Notes: generated by a model from the letters alone, not told the origin. Positions 1 to 11,500 are shown, numbered from the stretch's first letter. The stretch is DNA of 64,000 nucleotides from Cafeteria roenbergensis (GCA_008330645.1 VLTN01000009.1:669584-733583), one strand, 5' to 3'. Translations and numbers: made by a program.

Positions 1-3000
1 CGCGATGGACGCCACGGACGCGCTGTCGCCGGAGGCAGCGGCGAGCCTGCCGCTCGCAGTCCTGGGCGCCCGCTGAAACAGCCGGCTCTTCAACGCCGAC
101 TCGGCCGCGGCAATGGCAGCGGCGGGGCCGCTGTCGATGGCGTCTCGCGCCACCCACTTGCGGGTGGCGGCGACGCCGTGCACGGGCACCACGGATGCCG
201 CGGCAAACACGTCCGGCCGGCTCACGCGAGGGCTCACGCCCGATGCCTCGCGCAGCCGCGCCACGATGAGCCGCTGCACGGCCGCTGGCCCAACCGCCGC
301 AGCATCGCTGGCGCCCACACCGAGCAGGCCCAGCAGCTCAGCGTCCCACGCAAAGCCGCCGCCGGCCGCCCCGCCTCCGCCCGCGGCGCTGGGGGGCGGC
401 ATGTCCGGCGCGCGAGCTGCGGCGTCGGCCTCCGCCCTGGAGGCGCCGCCGGGCGCAAGTCCCGGCGCAGACGCCGCCCCGGCAGTGACCCCTGCGGCGG
501 TCTGCCCCAGCGGGGCTGCCACGCCCGCGGCGGCCATGCCTCGCATCAGCAGCGTGCGGCCGGCAGGAGGCGCGGCAGGGTCTGCGCAGGCAAACGCGGC
601 CAGCGCCCCCTCCCCCGCCTCGGCCTCCGCTGCGGCCTCCGCTGCGGCCTCCTCTCGCGCCGCCAGCATCTCGACGGAAAAGTCGGCAGACGCGGCCTTG
701 GAGCCGACGGACGGCTCGCCCCTCGCCGCGGCGCGGCCGGCCACCTTGGCCGCCGCCACCTCGATCACCTCTGCCGCGCCGCGGCCACGGGCAAGGTCCG
801 CGGCGCCCGTGGCGCTGGTTGCCGCGGCAAGGGCTGCCTTGGCCACCCGCACGTCGTCGGCGTCGGACAGCACGGCGCCGTGCGCCGCCAGCGCTGCCCG
901 GCGAGAGTGGCAGGAGTCACCCGAGTCGCGCCACTCCCCGGTGCGCTCGTGGCTGGTCACTCCGCCAGCCGTGGGCGCGCCTCCCGGCCCGGTCTGCTGG
1001 TCGAAGCCCTGCGATCGCACTGTCTCCACCGACGCGGCACTGCTCCTGCGCCGGCGCCGCCGCGCCGTCCTGCCTGGGAGCCGCGGCGGCGGGCTGGGCC
1101 TGCCCGGGCCGTCGTTGCCGGCGGCGCCTCGCCTGGGGGAGCTGCCCCCGCCGCCGTCGGTGCCCGCAGCGGCCGACGCACCAGTGCGGCCGCCGCCGCC
1201 CTTGCGCTTGTCGCCAGCGAGGGACATGCCCGCTGCCGCTGCGACGGAAGAGGCTGCCGACACTGCGAGCAGCCTGGCCTCCCCTGCCCACTCCGCCATG
1301 CTCGCGATCAGCGCACTCTCGAACACCGCAGCCGCGTTCGCGTCCTCCTCCGCGGCCAGCAGTGCCAGCGCCTCCCGGCGCGACACTCCAGGGGTGAGGC
1401 GTCGGGCGACCACGTGCAGCGCGTCCACGGCTGCGGCAAGGCTCCCCACCGATGCCGGCGCCGACGAGCCGGCGGTCGCCGGCCCTTCGTCTTGCAGCGA
1501 GCGCCTCACTGCCGACGCGGCCCAGCCCGGCGCGGCGCCCGCAGAAGACACCAGCAGCGGCGGCGGGGGCGCGAGTGCTGCCAGCGCCGCCGTGAAGTGG
1601 GTTCCTGGGAACAGCACCGAACGGCTCTCCGGAGCCTCCGGCGGCTTGGTGTGCAGCGGCAGCCAGGCGGCGCAGTCTGCCAGTGCAACGTCCAGCGCAG
1701 CGTCGGCCGACGCGCTTGCGTCGGTTCCTCCTCTGCCTCGCCGGCCAGACGCGCCCGCCGCGCCCGCAGTGACGATGACTGCCTCAGCCAGCGCCTCCGC
1801 CTCGGCCTCGGGGCCCTCTCTGGCCGACGCCTGCTTGGCCGCGCTCAGCATCTGCCGCGCCGCCCCGGGCCGCGCATCGGCCGTCCACATGCCCAATACC
1901 GCCGCCGGAACGCCCTCCGCCGCCGCGCCGAGCGAAGACGATGTGCTTTGCTGCGTCGTCTGCACAGACTCCGCCGCGGCCAGGCGCACACCGCCCCTGA
2001 AGGAGGCGCTCCTGCCCCCCGCGCCGAGCTTGGACGAGCCGTGTGCTCCGCCGCTGAAGGGCACCCGTGCCCCCGCCATCACGGCGACGCCGTTGCCCGC
2101 CGCCGGCGCGGTGCCAGCAGAGGCGGCGGAAGCAGCAGCGGTCGTGAACGACCGGCCGCGTCCAAAGCCAGCCTCGCCGAGCGAGGACGACGCAGACGGA
2201 GATGGGGACGGCGGTGCCCCGGGCGGGCGGCTGGGCTTGCCGCCAGCTGCGCCCGCCGCGCCAGACTCCGCCTGGCCTGAGTCGCCGCGCCCAGCAGAGG
2301 CAGGCTGGGTCCGCCCGCCGGCAGGAGGCACGGCCTCGTGGCCAACCGCGCCCGCCCCTCGCTGCGCTGCCGCTGGCAGAGCCTGGCAGAGCTGTCCCAT
2401 GGCCGGCTGCCCGTCGAGGGCGAGCGCCCACGCGAGCGTGGCGCCGCTGCCGCCGCCGCCTTCCAGCCCCGTCCTGCCGCCCGCGCCTGCCGGCCAGACC
2501 GCGGAGTAGGCGCCAGAGGCCAGCATGTCTGCCAGCACGGCCACGCGCTCCAGCGACGGCAGCTGCGATGGGGACACGGCGTCGGCCGCGGCCAGCGCCA
2601 TGTCTCCAAGGCGCTGCGCCCAGGCGCCACTGGCGATGGTGGCGAGCTTGCGACGGCGCTGTTGCGCCGTGTACGCCGCCACGAGCGAGGACGGGGCCAG
2701 CGACCCTCCGCCCCGCAGCGTAGCCCAGGCGAGCCAGCCGATGGAGGCCCCGCCCCCGCCTGGCCCGCCCGCGCCGGCGCCCGCCCCCGAAAGGTCACCG
2801 TTGTCGTCTCCGCCCAAGCCAGGCGAGGAGGAGGAGGAGGAGGAGGAAGAGGAAGCGGTGGACGATCGCTGTGCGGCGGAGTTGATTGCGTCGTCGAGCG
2901 CCCGGACAGACACGGCTCCCGACCACGCGGCCGTCGCCTCTCGAAGGCGAGGCCCGACCGTCGAGCGGTCAGCGCCTCCCCTCCACGCTCGCGCGCCGTC

Positions 3001-6000
3001 CAGCACAGCCGCCGGAACTGTGGCAACGGCTGCTGCAAGCTGCCTGGCCACGAGCTGGCCGGCCGCTTCGGCGATAGTGACGGTGTCCCGATGGCGCTTG
3101 TGTGCCCGCAGCCCACCCGGACCGCCGACCCCGCCCCACGCCGCCCCGGCCCACGCCGGGACCCCGGCGGGCACCGCCCACGCCGGAATGCTGGCCACCA
3201 GGGCGGCCGCGGGCACTGGAGCCGCCGCGTCGACGCCGCCTCGCTTCCCGGCCGTGGAGACGCCTGCCTCGTCCGGAACCTGGCCCCACACGGCGTCCGG
3301 GTCGGCGGCAACGCTACGGTCGCCGTCGTCACCCAGGATCGCGCCTCGGTGGGCGTGGGCCACCCAGGCGCTTGGACCGCCCCAGCCCCCGGTCCCAACG
3401 CGCCCCCCGCCCCCCGGTGCGTTCGCGCTCGTCGCTCCGCCGAGCGGCACCGCGGACAGCAGGCTGCGCTGCATCGTGAGCACGCCCGCGGCCCTCACGC
3501 CCCCGCGGACGGCCCGGCGCACGCGCAGCGGCCCCAGCGCCCTCAGCGCCACCGTTCGCCAAAGCAGCCCGTTGACGCGCCGCTCCAGGCCGGCCACACG
3601 CTCCTGGGCCGCCTTGAGCCCAAGGCGCGCCTCCCGGCCGCGCAGCACGACCCGCTGCAGGTCAGCCAGCAGCGCGCCGTCGTCCTGCTCCGTCACGGCC
3701 TTGGCATCAGGGGGAGGGCGCCGCGAGCTGGCGCCCGGGCTGCGGCTGCGGCTGCGGCTGCCACTGCCGCTGCCCGGTCGCGTGTCGTAGCTCGCACCGC
3801 GCTCGCCGGCGCCGTCGTCAGGCGCCGACGACGTGCGTTCGCGCAGCTTGGTTGCGGCCTGCCGAAGGGCGCGCCCTCGCGCCGTCCTCGCGTCAGTGGC
3901 CAGCACTTGCGTGTCAACGCGGTCCACTGCGGCGGCGGCCCGGCCTTTGGCGTCGTCGGCTCGGCCACCCCCGCCGAAGCCGCCGCGCGCTCCCATCGAC
4001 CCCGGCAGCCGCGGGCCACCCGGAGCTGCGGAGGGAAGGCGGGGCCGAAACTGTCCCGCGGCGAAGGGACCCGTGGCAAGCGCGGCTGCGTCCTCGTCGT
4101 CCGCCTGCATGCGCCGCTCCTCCGCCCTGGCCTCGGCCTCGGCCGTGTCGTCCGCCGCGACGATGGCCTGCAGCGAGCGCCGAAGCACGTCCTCGCCGCA
4201 CACCACGCGCGCTGCCGACAGAAGCGGCCTCGCCTCCCCCAGAAGCATCCGCCCTCGGAGCACGAACGGAAGGGCAGCCTGCTTGCCGCTGCCGGCCGGT
4301 CCGTCCCGGCGAAGCCCCGCCCCGCCAGTCCCTGCCTCGGCGCCGGACCCCGGCGCTCCCACGGCGCCCTGCAGCGCAGCCGCCGACGCGCTCGAGTCGT
4401 ACACGGCGAGGGAGCGAACTCCGCCGGCGCCCGCCTTGGACCCGGCACCGGAGGGCTCGCCGGCCCCAGCCTTGGCGCTCTTCTGCGGGCCGCCGGGGTT
4501 GACCGTCCGCTGCGCCACGTCGGAGAGCCCGAGGTCGCCGGACCGGCGAGATCCCTCGACCGCAGGGACAATGGACGTGGTCAGCATTCGCCCCACCGCC
4601 GCCACAATCACGCCCTCGGACAGGTTGCTGCCGCCCCGGTCGCTTGCCTGCAAACCCAGCGTGCTGCCGTCCGGCTGGGAGGCCGCGAGCTCTGCGAGCC
4701 ACTCCAGGTTCAGCAGGGCGTCCTCGTCCTCGAGCAGCAGGGCGCGCCACTCTGACTCCCACATGGCTTCGTTCGCGGCGGGTGCCGGTGCCTGGCCCGC
4801 GTCCGTGGGCGGCTTCTCGTCGCCGCGGGGGAGGGCCCCCGTGGTTGGGGCGGCCGCACCGGGCCCTGGCCTGGTGCCCCCGATGCGGAGATGCGAGGAT
4901 GCGCCCATCCGCTCAAGGGACGCCAATTTCTCCCTCTCGGCTTGGATTCGGCGCGCCTGCTCCTCCATGACGCTCTGAACCAGCGGCGAGTCAGCGGAGC
5001 GGCGCTTGGCAAGCTGCCGTGCGCGGAAGGCTGCTTGCAGAGCCGCCTTGACGGCCCCGTCACCCACTCGAAGCCAGGCGGCCAGGCCCGCAAAGAGCGC
5101 AAGCCGCTGCGCGGGAGACAGCTCCAGCGCCAGACGCAGCACCGTCACGGCTGGCACCCCTCCGCGAACTGCGCAGCCCAGGGTCACGACCATGTCCCGC
5201 TGCTGGGCGGGCGGCAAGGCCTCGAAGCGGGACGCAAGATGCTTCCGCGGGTTCAGCAGGGCCAGCTGTTGCTGGTTCCGGCGCCGCCGGTGGAGCAAGG
5301 CCAGCCTCGCCGCCAGCCGCAGCGAGCGTCTGTGACCCTGGCCCAGCCGGGCGCGCAGGCGACGGACTTCCTGAATCGCCCAGCGGCCGTCGCCCGCGGC
5401 GAGGTGCTCCGACGCGGCTCCAGCTGCAACCGCAGCTGCCCACGACTCGGCAAACGTCAGCCTGCCAGAGTCCCCCGCGGGCCCCACCAGGTCCTCCAGA
5501 CGCCCGACCTCGCGAGCTGCTGCGCTGGTTTCGCGCCGCAGCAGTGCCTGAACGCGCGCGCGGCCACCCGGGCCGGCAATTGCTGTGGCGGCTGTTCGCC
5601 CCGCCCCAACCGGGAGCGCAGCGCCATCTGTAAACGACCCGCCCGGGGCCGCTGCAGAAGCAGACTTGGCTGCGACTCTCCCCACGTCCCCGCCGCTGGA
5701 AGGAACAGGCGCGCTGTCGCTTTCTCCGATGCTGAACGTCACCGAAGCGGCTCTGCCCTTGGATGCGGGGCGTCGAGCGGCGGAAGCCGGTTTCTCTGCG
5801 CTGCCGGGCACGCCATGTGAGCGCGTGGCACTCAGTGCCTGCCCCCCGTGCCGCAGCGCATGCTCTGCTGAGCCGGATTCCGGTCTCGGGTGCCCATGCC
5901 CGGAGCCTGGCTCGGACAGCGCAGCGACGGCGGACGCAGCAAGCCGGTCAGCCGCCAAGTTGCCCTCCGACTGTTTCGTCCAGGGAAGACCCGCCTGCTG

Positions 6001-7554
6001 TCCGGGGCTTCCCCCCCCCCTCGCTGGAAGTCCCAGGCCCCTCGGCACGAGGATGCAACGCGCCAATACCGACAGCAGCCGCATGGCAAGTACGGCCGCG
6101 GCCGCCTCAGCTGCGGCCTGGGCACCGCGGTCCGTTTTTGGAGCTGCAGACGCGCTCGTCGGGGCCTGGTCTGCAGGCCGGGAGTCTGTCCCCCCGCCCA
6201 TGCCCTGCGAAGGAGGCTCGCGCTCGTCGGCTGGCTCATGTTGCCCCGCCGTCACGTCCCCGTCTTCCGCCGAGCGCTGGTCGCCCAACGCCCCACCACA
6301 GCCAGCGCTGCCTGCCGTAAAGGCAGCTTCCTGAGACGCAGCCGGTGACAAGGATGGCAGCGGCTGCTGCTTCGTTTGCTCGAGCGCAGAGCGGGCCCCG
6401 GTCGACGCTGCCCCTCCCCCGGCGAGCAGAATGAACATGCCATGCAGCGCGGCAGCCGCGACGAGCCGGTTGGGCACGAACACTGCCTTCTCCCCCGCGA
6501 CACCATCCCCGCCGCCGCTGCTGCTGCTGCCACGGGCGGAGCAGGCCTCCTCCCACTTGGAAATGGCTTTCAAAATCGTCCCTGCCACGAGCACCGGTGA
6601 GGAGGATGAGGCTCGCCCTACATCTGCCAGCAGCTCGCGCGCAGCTTGCGCAGGCGGTGCGCCCCTAGCAGTGCTCAGGGCGCGCCGTAAGGCCGTTGCC
6701 GGCCCATCCGCCGGCGCACGACGACTGCCTCGCGCGGCCGACGCTGCCCGCCGGCCCTCGAACCCGAGGCCCCACTCAAGAGTCGCGGCTGCCTGCTCCC
6801 AAGCAGCCGCCGCCCGTTTCAGGGGGCGCGGCAGCCCTGGCGTGTCTGTGCGCCCGGAGGCTGCCAGGGCGTCCGTTCGGCCAGTGGAGTGGCCCGACCC
6901 GATGGGCAAGCGCACGTCACTGCTTCGGCCGCCCCACAGCGGATCGGGCTGCCCAGTGCCCTCCACTGCTCGCCTCGGCACTGTGCTTCCGGGGCTCCTT
7001 GCTGCGAGCTGGGTCGCTGCGGCGGCCGCAGACGGCCTGAGGATCGTTCCGGACGCAGCACCCCAACGCGCGGCTCTGGTGTCGGACCGTGGCTGCGAGC
7101 GGGGAGGCAGTGCGGTGGGTGCCAGGTCGTTAAGTCTCCAATCGGCGTCACCTTCGCGACGAATGCTTGCCTGCGGGCGAGCAGGCTTGCGTGAGGCGCC
7201 GCTCAAACTCTGGGACTGCCCGGAAACGGGCAGGCCTGTTCCCGTGCTATCCTCGCTCTCCGGGACTGCTGGACCAACCATGGCAACCTTGGGCGGGCTT
7301 GGTGCGGCGGGAACCAGCAAGCGGCGCCGGCGGGCAGCTTCTGACTGAGGTGCACCTGCACGTCTCGACTCGCGGCTTGCCATCAGCCGGTCAAGCTCCT
7401 TCTCCGCGGAGCGCCCCGCCCACTGCCCACTTGCACCGAAAGCCGCCATGGCCACGGCTTTCCTCGTCCTCTCTGCGTGGCTCATGGTCGCGTTCCGTTG
7501 CTGCTCGCCCGAGCGCCGCAGCGTTTCAAGCTCTCCGGCGCTTAGAGGCTCCAT
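1..7554 (-). CDS. Very large Ala-rich protein, function unknown (3' end beyond window)
   Basis: One uninterrupted reading frame runs on the minus strand from the ATG at 7554 (MEPLSAGELETLRR) to the left edge, giving at least 2518 codons without a stop. I do not recognise a family. The sequence is rich in Ala, Gly, Pro and Ser. More structured stretches are visible: a helical, basic section near 5340-5000 (RSLRLAARLALLHRRRRNQQ, later VKAALQAAFRARQLAKRR), a charged helix at about 4975-4910 (MEEQARRIQAEREKLASLER), an acidic patch near 4700 (LLLEDEDALLNLEWLAELAA), and a poly-Ser tract encoded near 2825-2860. No signal peptide or clear membrane segment was seen. An in-frame TGA lies about 90 nt upstream of the chosen ATG. 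An alternative start is possible: a plausible coding stretch at 7751-7605 could be an upstream exon joined through a 104-nt intron (7604-7501, in phase). Coding is supported by continuity through a 10-base poly-C run and ordinary-looking protein. Confidence is high that it is a gene, nil for function. Confidence 0.8.
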   Translation of the reverse strand, partial: MEPLSAGELETLRRSGEQQRNATMSHAERTRKAVAMAAFGASGQWAGRSAEKELDRLMASRESRRAGAPQSEAARRRRLLVPAAPSPPKVAMVGPAVPESEDSTGTGLPVSGQSQSLSGASRKPARPQASIRREGDADWRLNDLAPTALPPRSQPRSDTRAARWGAASGTILRPSAAAAATQLAARSPGSTVPRRAVEGTGQPDPLWGGRSSDVRLPIGSGHSTGRTDALAASGRTDTPGLPRPLKRAAAAWEQAAATLEWGLGFEGRRAASAARGSRRAPADGPATALRRALSTARGAPPAQAARELLADVGRASSSSPVLVAGTILKAISKWEEACSARGSSSSGGGDGVAGEKAVFVPNRLVAAAALHGMFILLAGGGAASTGARSALEQTKQQPLPSLSPAASQEAAFTAGSAGCGGALGDQRSAEDGDVTAGQHEPADEREPPSQGMGGGTDSRPADQAPTSASAAPKTDRGAQAAAEAAAAVLAMRLLSVLARCILVPRGLGLPARGGGSPGQQAGLPWTKQSEGNLAADRLAASAVAALSEPGSGHGHPRPESGSAEHALRHGGQALSATRSHGVPGSAEKPASAARRPASKGRAASVTFSIGESDSAPVPSSGGDVGRVAAKSASAAAPGGSFTDGAALPVGAGRTAATAIAGPGGRARVQALLRRETSAAAREVGRLEDLVGPAGDSGRLTFAESWAAAVAAGAASEHLAAGDGRWAIQEVRRLRARLGQGHRRSLRLAARLALLHRRRRNQQQLALLNPRKHLASRFEALPPAQQRDMVVTLGCAVRGGVPAVTVLRLALELSPAQRLALFAGLAAWLRVGDGAVKAALQAAFRARQLAKRRSADSPLVQSVMEEQARRIQAEREKLASLERMGASSHLRIGGTRPGPGAAAPTTGALPRGDEKPPTDAGQAPAPAANEAMWESEWRALLLEDEDALLNLEWLAELAASQPDGSTLGLQASDRGGSNLSEGVIVAAVGRMLTTSIVPAVEGSRRSGDLGLSDVAQRTVNPGGPQKSAKAGAGEPSGAGSKAGAGGVRSLAVYDSSASAAALQGAVGAPGSGAEAGTGGAGLRRDGPAGSGKQAALPFVLRGRMLLGEARPLLSAARVVCGEDVLRRSLQAIVAADDTAEAEARAEERRMQADDEDAAALATGPFAAGQFRPRLPSAAPGGPRLPGSMGARGGFGGGGRADDAKGRAAAAVDRVDTQVLATDARTARGRALRQAATKLRERTSSAPDDGAGERGASYDTRPGSGSGSRSRSRSPGASSRRPPPDAKAVTEQDDGALLADLQRVVLRGREARLGLKAAQERVAGLERRVNGLLWRTVALRALGPLRVRRAVRGGVRAAGVLTMQRSLLSAVPLGGATSANAPGGGGRVGTGGWGGPSAWVAHAHRGAILGDDGDRSVAADPDAVWGQVPDEAGVSTAGKRGGVDAAAPVPAAALVASIPAWAVPAGVPAWAGAAWGGVGGPGGLRAHKRHRDTVTIAEAAGQLVARQLAAAVATVPAAVLDGARAWRGGADRSTVGPRLREATAAWSGAVSVRALDDAINSAAQRSSTASSSSSSSSSSPGLGGDDNGDLSGAGAGAGGPGGGGASIGWLAWATLRGGGSLAPSSLVAAYTAQQRRRKLATIASGAWAQRLGDMALAAADAVSPSQLPSLERVAVLADMLASGAYSAVWPAGAGGRTGLEGGGGSGATLAWALALDGQPAMGQLCQALPAAAQRGAGAVGHEAVPPAGGRTQPASAGRGDSGQAESGAAGAAGGKPSRPPGAPPSPSPSASSSLGEAGFGRGRSFTTAAASAASAGTAPAAGNGVAVMAGARVPFSGGAHGSSKLGAGGRSASFRGGVRLAAAESVQTTQQSTSSSLGAAAEGVPAAVLGMWTADARPGAARQMLSAAKQASAREGPEAEAEALAEAVIVTAGAAGASGRRGRGGTDASASADAALDVALADCAAWLPLHTKPPEAPESRSVLFPGTHFTAALAALAPPPPLLVSSAGAAPGWAASAVRRSLQDEGPATAGSSAPASVGSLAAAVDALHVVARRLTPGVSRREALALLAAEEDANAAAVFESALIASMAEWAGEARLLAVSAASSVAAAAGMSLAGDKRKGGGGRTGASAAAGTDGGGGSSPRRGAAGNDGPGRPSPPPRLPGRTARRRRRRSSAASVETVRSQGFDQQTGPGGAPTAGGVTSHERTGEWRDSGDSCHSRRAALAAHGAVLSDADDVRVAKAALAAATSATGAADLARGRGAAEVIEVAAAKVAGRAAARGEPSVGSKAASADFSVEMLAAREEAAAEAAAEAEAGEGALAAFACADPAAPPAGRTLLMRGMAAAGVAAPLGQTAAGVTAGAASAPGLAPGGASRAEADAAARAPDMPPPSAAGGGGAAGGGFAWDAELLGLLGVGASDAAAVGPAAVQRLIVARLREASGVSPRVSRPDVFAAASVVPVHGVAATRKWVARDAIDSGPAAAIAAAESALKSRLFQRAPRTASGRLAAASGDSASVASIA
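6011..6020 (+). repeat. Ten-base poly-C run inside coding sequence
   Basis: A run of ten C (G on the coding strand) lies within the giant Ala-rich gene, encoding part of an Arg-Gly-Gly-Gly stretch. The reading frame is preserved across it here. Confidence 0.95.
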
Positions 7555-8559
7555 CCCGCCGCCGAGGCGAGAGATCCGCCGTCCGAGCAGACGCAGCCCC
7601 GCACAGGCTTGCCTTGCCACGTGCTTCGGGGCGGCGGCATCTCAAGGCGCAGCTGCAAGAATTGCGTGCAGAGCTCCGGCTGCAACGGCGAGGCCTGCCA
7701 CACCAGCACAACGAGGCCTGGCTCCTCTCGCTCAGTGAGGCCATCAGGCATTGTTTTGTTGTCTCCTCGCGGCCCAAGCATCCGCGGATTTCGACGCCAT
7801 TGCACTCGTGTTGCGTGTAGGGGCAGAGGGAGGATGGGGTCAGCGTCCCGCGGGCCCGTTGCTGCGCAGGACCAGCTGACCTGCGTCGGACGGTCTCGCA
7901 CCGGCAGCAGCGCCTTTCAATCTGCTCCCCGGTCATCCACGAGTCTGTTCGCGTGCCACGAAGCGGGCCCGAACGGCCAACGTGTTTTGGCTCGAGCGTT
8001 CGGTCGGCCTCCGCACGGTTGCTGGTGACTGCTGCCGAGCTCAGGGTGGCAGGGGGTCGTGCCCGCCACGTTTTGGACAGCGCGAAGGATTCTGACCACG
8101 CGGCAGCGTCTTGCGGAAGCATCTTGCATGTGCAAGCGGGTTGGCCGCGTCGAGGGGCAGTTTGCTCTCCTGAACGCCCAAGCATTGATGGCCGCGCCCG
8201 AGCGTTTCGAAGGCAGACCCCCACGGAGCGCGGCCTTCCCCTGATTCCAGTGACACGCCGAAACGCTAGAGAGCCTTCGGGCCAGACACAGGCCGCCAAT
8301 TCCAAGCCCCGAAAAGGCCTCAGACCAGCAGCACCAGACCCCTCGCCTGCTGTTTGGCGCTGGCTTGCGCAGAACGGCGACTTCGTCCCAATTCCGCATG
8401 GCCTGCATGACCCGCGCCGGCGATGCAGCTGGCAGAGTCGTTCGCAGCATCGGAAAACCTCGCGATTGACCGCGGCCACGGCACACGCTCCGGGCAAGCG
8501 CGTGCCCCACTCAGTCGCGAAGAACGAGAGGTCCAGGTTTCCCTTCGCGAACAAGGAGC
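7555..8559. other. Divergent intergenic region, genes 1 and 2
   Basis: About 1 kb separates the two divergent starts and must hold both promoters and 5' leaders. Open frames here (for example minus 8554-7526) are not protein-like. The exception is a minus-strand stretch around 7751-7605 (PDGLTEREEPGLVVLVWQAS) that could be an extra upstream exon of the Ala-rich gene. No recognisable promoter element seen. Confidence 0.5.
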
Positions 8560-11500
8560 ATGGCAGCTGCCATGGAGGAGCAGTCGCCGCTGCTGGAGCG
8601 CATCGGTAACGTGCTCCTCAACGGGCTGTTCGGCCTCGGCCTCATCGCGCGCGACCAGAAAAGCAAGGCTTCCGGCCTTCGGCAAGGCTCCACGTCCTTT
8701 GGCGGACTGGGCTTCATCCTTGCCACAGTCATCGAGGCGGGGCAGATGCTGGCATTCCCATTTTCAGCTGTGCAGACGGTGTGGCAAGGCACGATCATCC
8801 GGTCGGCCGCGTTGCCCGTGCTCACAGTTGTCATGCCTGCGTCCTTGGACCTGTGGTTTGGTCCCGCTGCTTACCAAGTGAGTCTGCCGGCGGGCACCGC
8901 CCAGCTGCCCCCAAGGCTCGGTCAAGGAGAACACGCGGCAGAACGACTGACTGCGAGGTTTGCAGGATTGGTTCGAGACACAGTCGAGGCAGCTGACTCT
9001 CAAGCCGGTGCGTCTTGCGGTGCCGCCTCGCCCCGCAGGTGATGTTCTTCCTCGGGATCGCGTGGGTTCTCATCTTCATCAGCCTCTCCGTCTCCATCGC
9101 GGTGGCGTTCATCAGGGAGAAGAAGCAGTCCGAGTTCGCCCTCAGGCTCTTCCGCGGCGTTGCCGTCCTCTCAACCACGGTGCTTTTCCTGCCCGTGTCG
9201 TCCCTGCTCTTCCGCTCGTACTCGTGCAGCGCCGGGTCCGACATCAGCGGGTCGACCGATGACTGGCTCGGCGCGGGAATCCCCTGCGACAACGTGTGGC
9301 GCATGGTTGTTCTTGGCGTGGTGGCGGTTATGCTGCTGCTCTTCTTCATCCTTGCCATGTTCGTGGCCGCCACCTTTGTCAACAGGCACCCGGGCAGCCT
9401 CCGATGGGCCGCCAAGAGCCACGGTCGCGTGGCCATCGCCCTGCTTGTCGCCAAGGTGCTCCTCACGGCCATTTTCAACGTCAGCCCGGCAGCGGCGCGC
9501 AGCCTGGGCACGTGCATTGCACTGATCGTCGTTGCGCTGGGGTGGCTTGTGGCGCTGTACCGCGAGCTGCCAATGCTCCGGCCCGTGGCCAACGCGCTGC
9601 GCGCGGGGAGCGCGACGGCGTTCTTGTGGGCGAGCGTGGCGCTGCTCGTCTCAAATTTGATGCCGGGCCACGACGTTTCGGTCATGACATTGCTGGGCAT
9701 CCCCGTCGCGGCGCTCGCTGGGGGCATGCTGGTCCTCACGGAGGCGCGCCGGGTCGTGAGCGGCAAGCTGTCCGACTGCGTCAGCGTGTCGCACATCGTG
9801 CTGTGGGCCAGCGCACGGGTGCAGGAGGCGGAGCAGATCCAGCACAAGGCCGAGGGCACTCCCGTCGCCATCGCCATCGACCGGCTCGCGTCGGCCTTCA
9901 GCCTCAAGTACATCGAGCAGACGGAAAACTACACTGACGACTCCCTCGAAGCGGACGAGGCTCGCGTGCTCGGCAGCGCTCGCCATCGAGGCGGGCCCGG
10001 GCCGTGGCAAGCCGCAGCGGCGTCGGTGGGGGGTGCCCCGCCGCTGGGCGCGCGCTCTGACTCGGAGGGCCCGCCTCGTCCTCCTGGCCCGCGACCGCTG
10101 GCGCGCACTGAGAGCGAGAGCTCGATGGTCCCTCACGGCGAGGTGGCCGCGAGCTCGAAGCCCCCTGCGCCGCGACATGGGATGCGCAGGCGGTCCGTGG
10201 TGGTCAAGGGCAAGCACGGGTTGCACGTTGTCGACCAAGCAGCTGGTGTGTCAGGAGCCGGGGGACATGGACCGGTCAGCGGCCTGGATGCCGGCATGCC
10301 CATCGACAGCGACGCCGAGGCCACCGCCCGCCGCAGGCTGAGCCTCCTCGCCGCCGCAGAGGAGGCCTACCGCACTGCCATGAAGAGCGAGGCCTCCGGA
10401 CTCGCCCTCGTCGCCGCGGCCAAGTTCTACGAGGCCTTCTCCCCTCACAAACAGCAGGAGGTCGACTGCATCGGCAAGCTCAAGGCCATGCAGCCCGCGC
10501 CCGACCTGGCCTTCGTCGTCTTCGTCCGCGGCATCGAGCTCAGCGATTCGTCTGCTGGTGATGGGAGGCTCGCCGCCATCGACCGCGTGATGTTCGAGCA
10601 GATGGCCGACGAGACGCGGCGCGCTGCGTGCCACCGCGCTGCGCTCCATGGTGGAGCTGTGGGCGCACCTGGAGCAGAAGCGGCCCGACCTCTGGCAGGT
10701 GCTGCAGACGGGCGCGCGCCTGGACGCGGACATCGTGCGGTGCGACTTCCTCTTCAGCCGCATGCTCCGCCTCAACCCCGAGTCCACGACGATCCTCCGC
10801 GCGTACAGCGGCTTCCTGTCCGGCCTGGGCTTCGACCCCGTGCGCGGCATGGAGCTCCGCAACCGCGCCGACCGCATCGACGAGGTGGCCTCCAGAAGCC
10901 GCGTGGGCAAGGTCGCGAGCGTGAGCCTCTTCTCGTACGGCGCCTCCCTCAAGGGCAACCGCCAGCTCCAGCTCGCCCTCACGGACGCCAGCTCGCCCGT
11001 GGTCACCATCTCCACCAGCTCCAGCAACCGCGGCGAGATCGTGGCCGTCACGCCGGCGGCCGCCAAGCTGCTCCTCGCCACCCGTGCAGATTCGCTCATA
11101 GGGCAGAACATCTCCACCATCGTGCCGCCGCCCTTCCAGGACTTCCACCAGCACATGCTCGACGGCTTCGGTCGCTCCGTCACGTCGGAGTCGTCCATCG
11201 TGGGCCACGAAGTCATGCTGCCCGTTGCCAGGCGCGACGGCACCATCATCGCGTGCAATCTGACGTTTGACGAGTCGCCGCCGGACGCTGCCACCATGCA
11301 GCCGCGCCTGGCCGCGGTGCTGCACCCGGTGCCGAGCGCGCACGACCTGGTGCTCTTCGTGGGGGAGGCAGACGGCTTCCGCATCGCCTCGGCCTCGCGC
11401 GGCGCCCTGACGCTCTTGGGCATCGACGCAGAAGTGCTCAAGGACAGGCACACTCCCTTGACGTCCTTCCTGCCGTCGTTGTCGCCGTCGTTCGTGCCGT

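Noticed and set aside
113-5820. Plus-strand frames of 300-800 codons over the first gene
   Set aside because: They are antisense shadows of the minus-strand gene, whose frame is continuous from 7554 to position 1 and reads as more ordinary protein.
7526-8554. Minus-strand 342-codon frame between genes 1 and 2
   Set aside because: Cys/Arg-rich, no domain, overlaps the start region of both flanking genes. Judged non-coding apart from the small possible exon noted separately.
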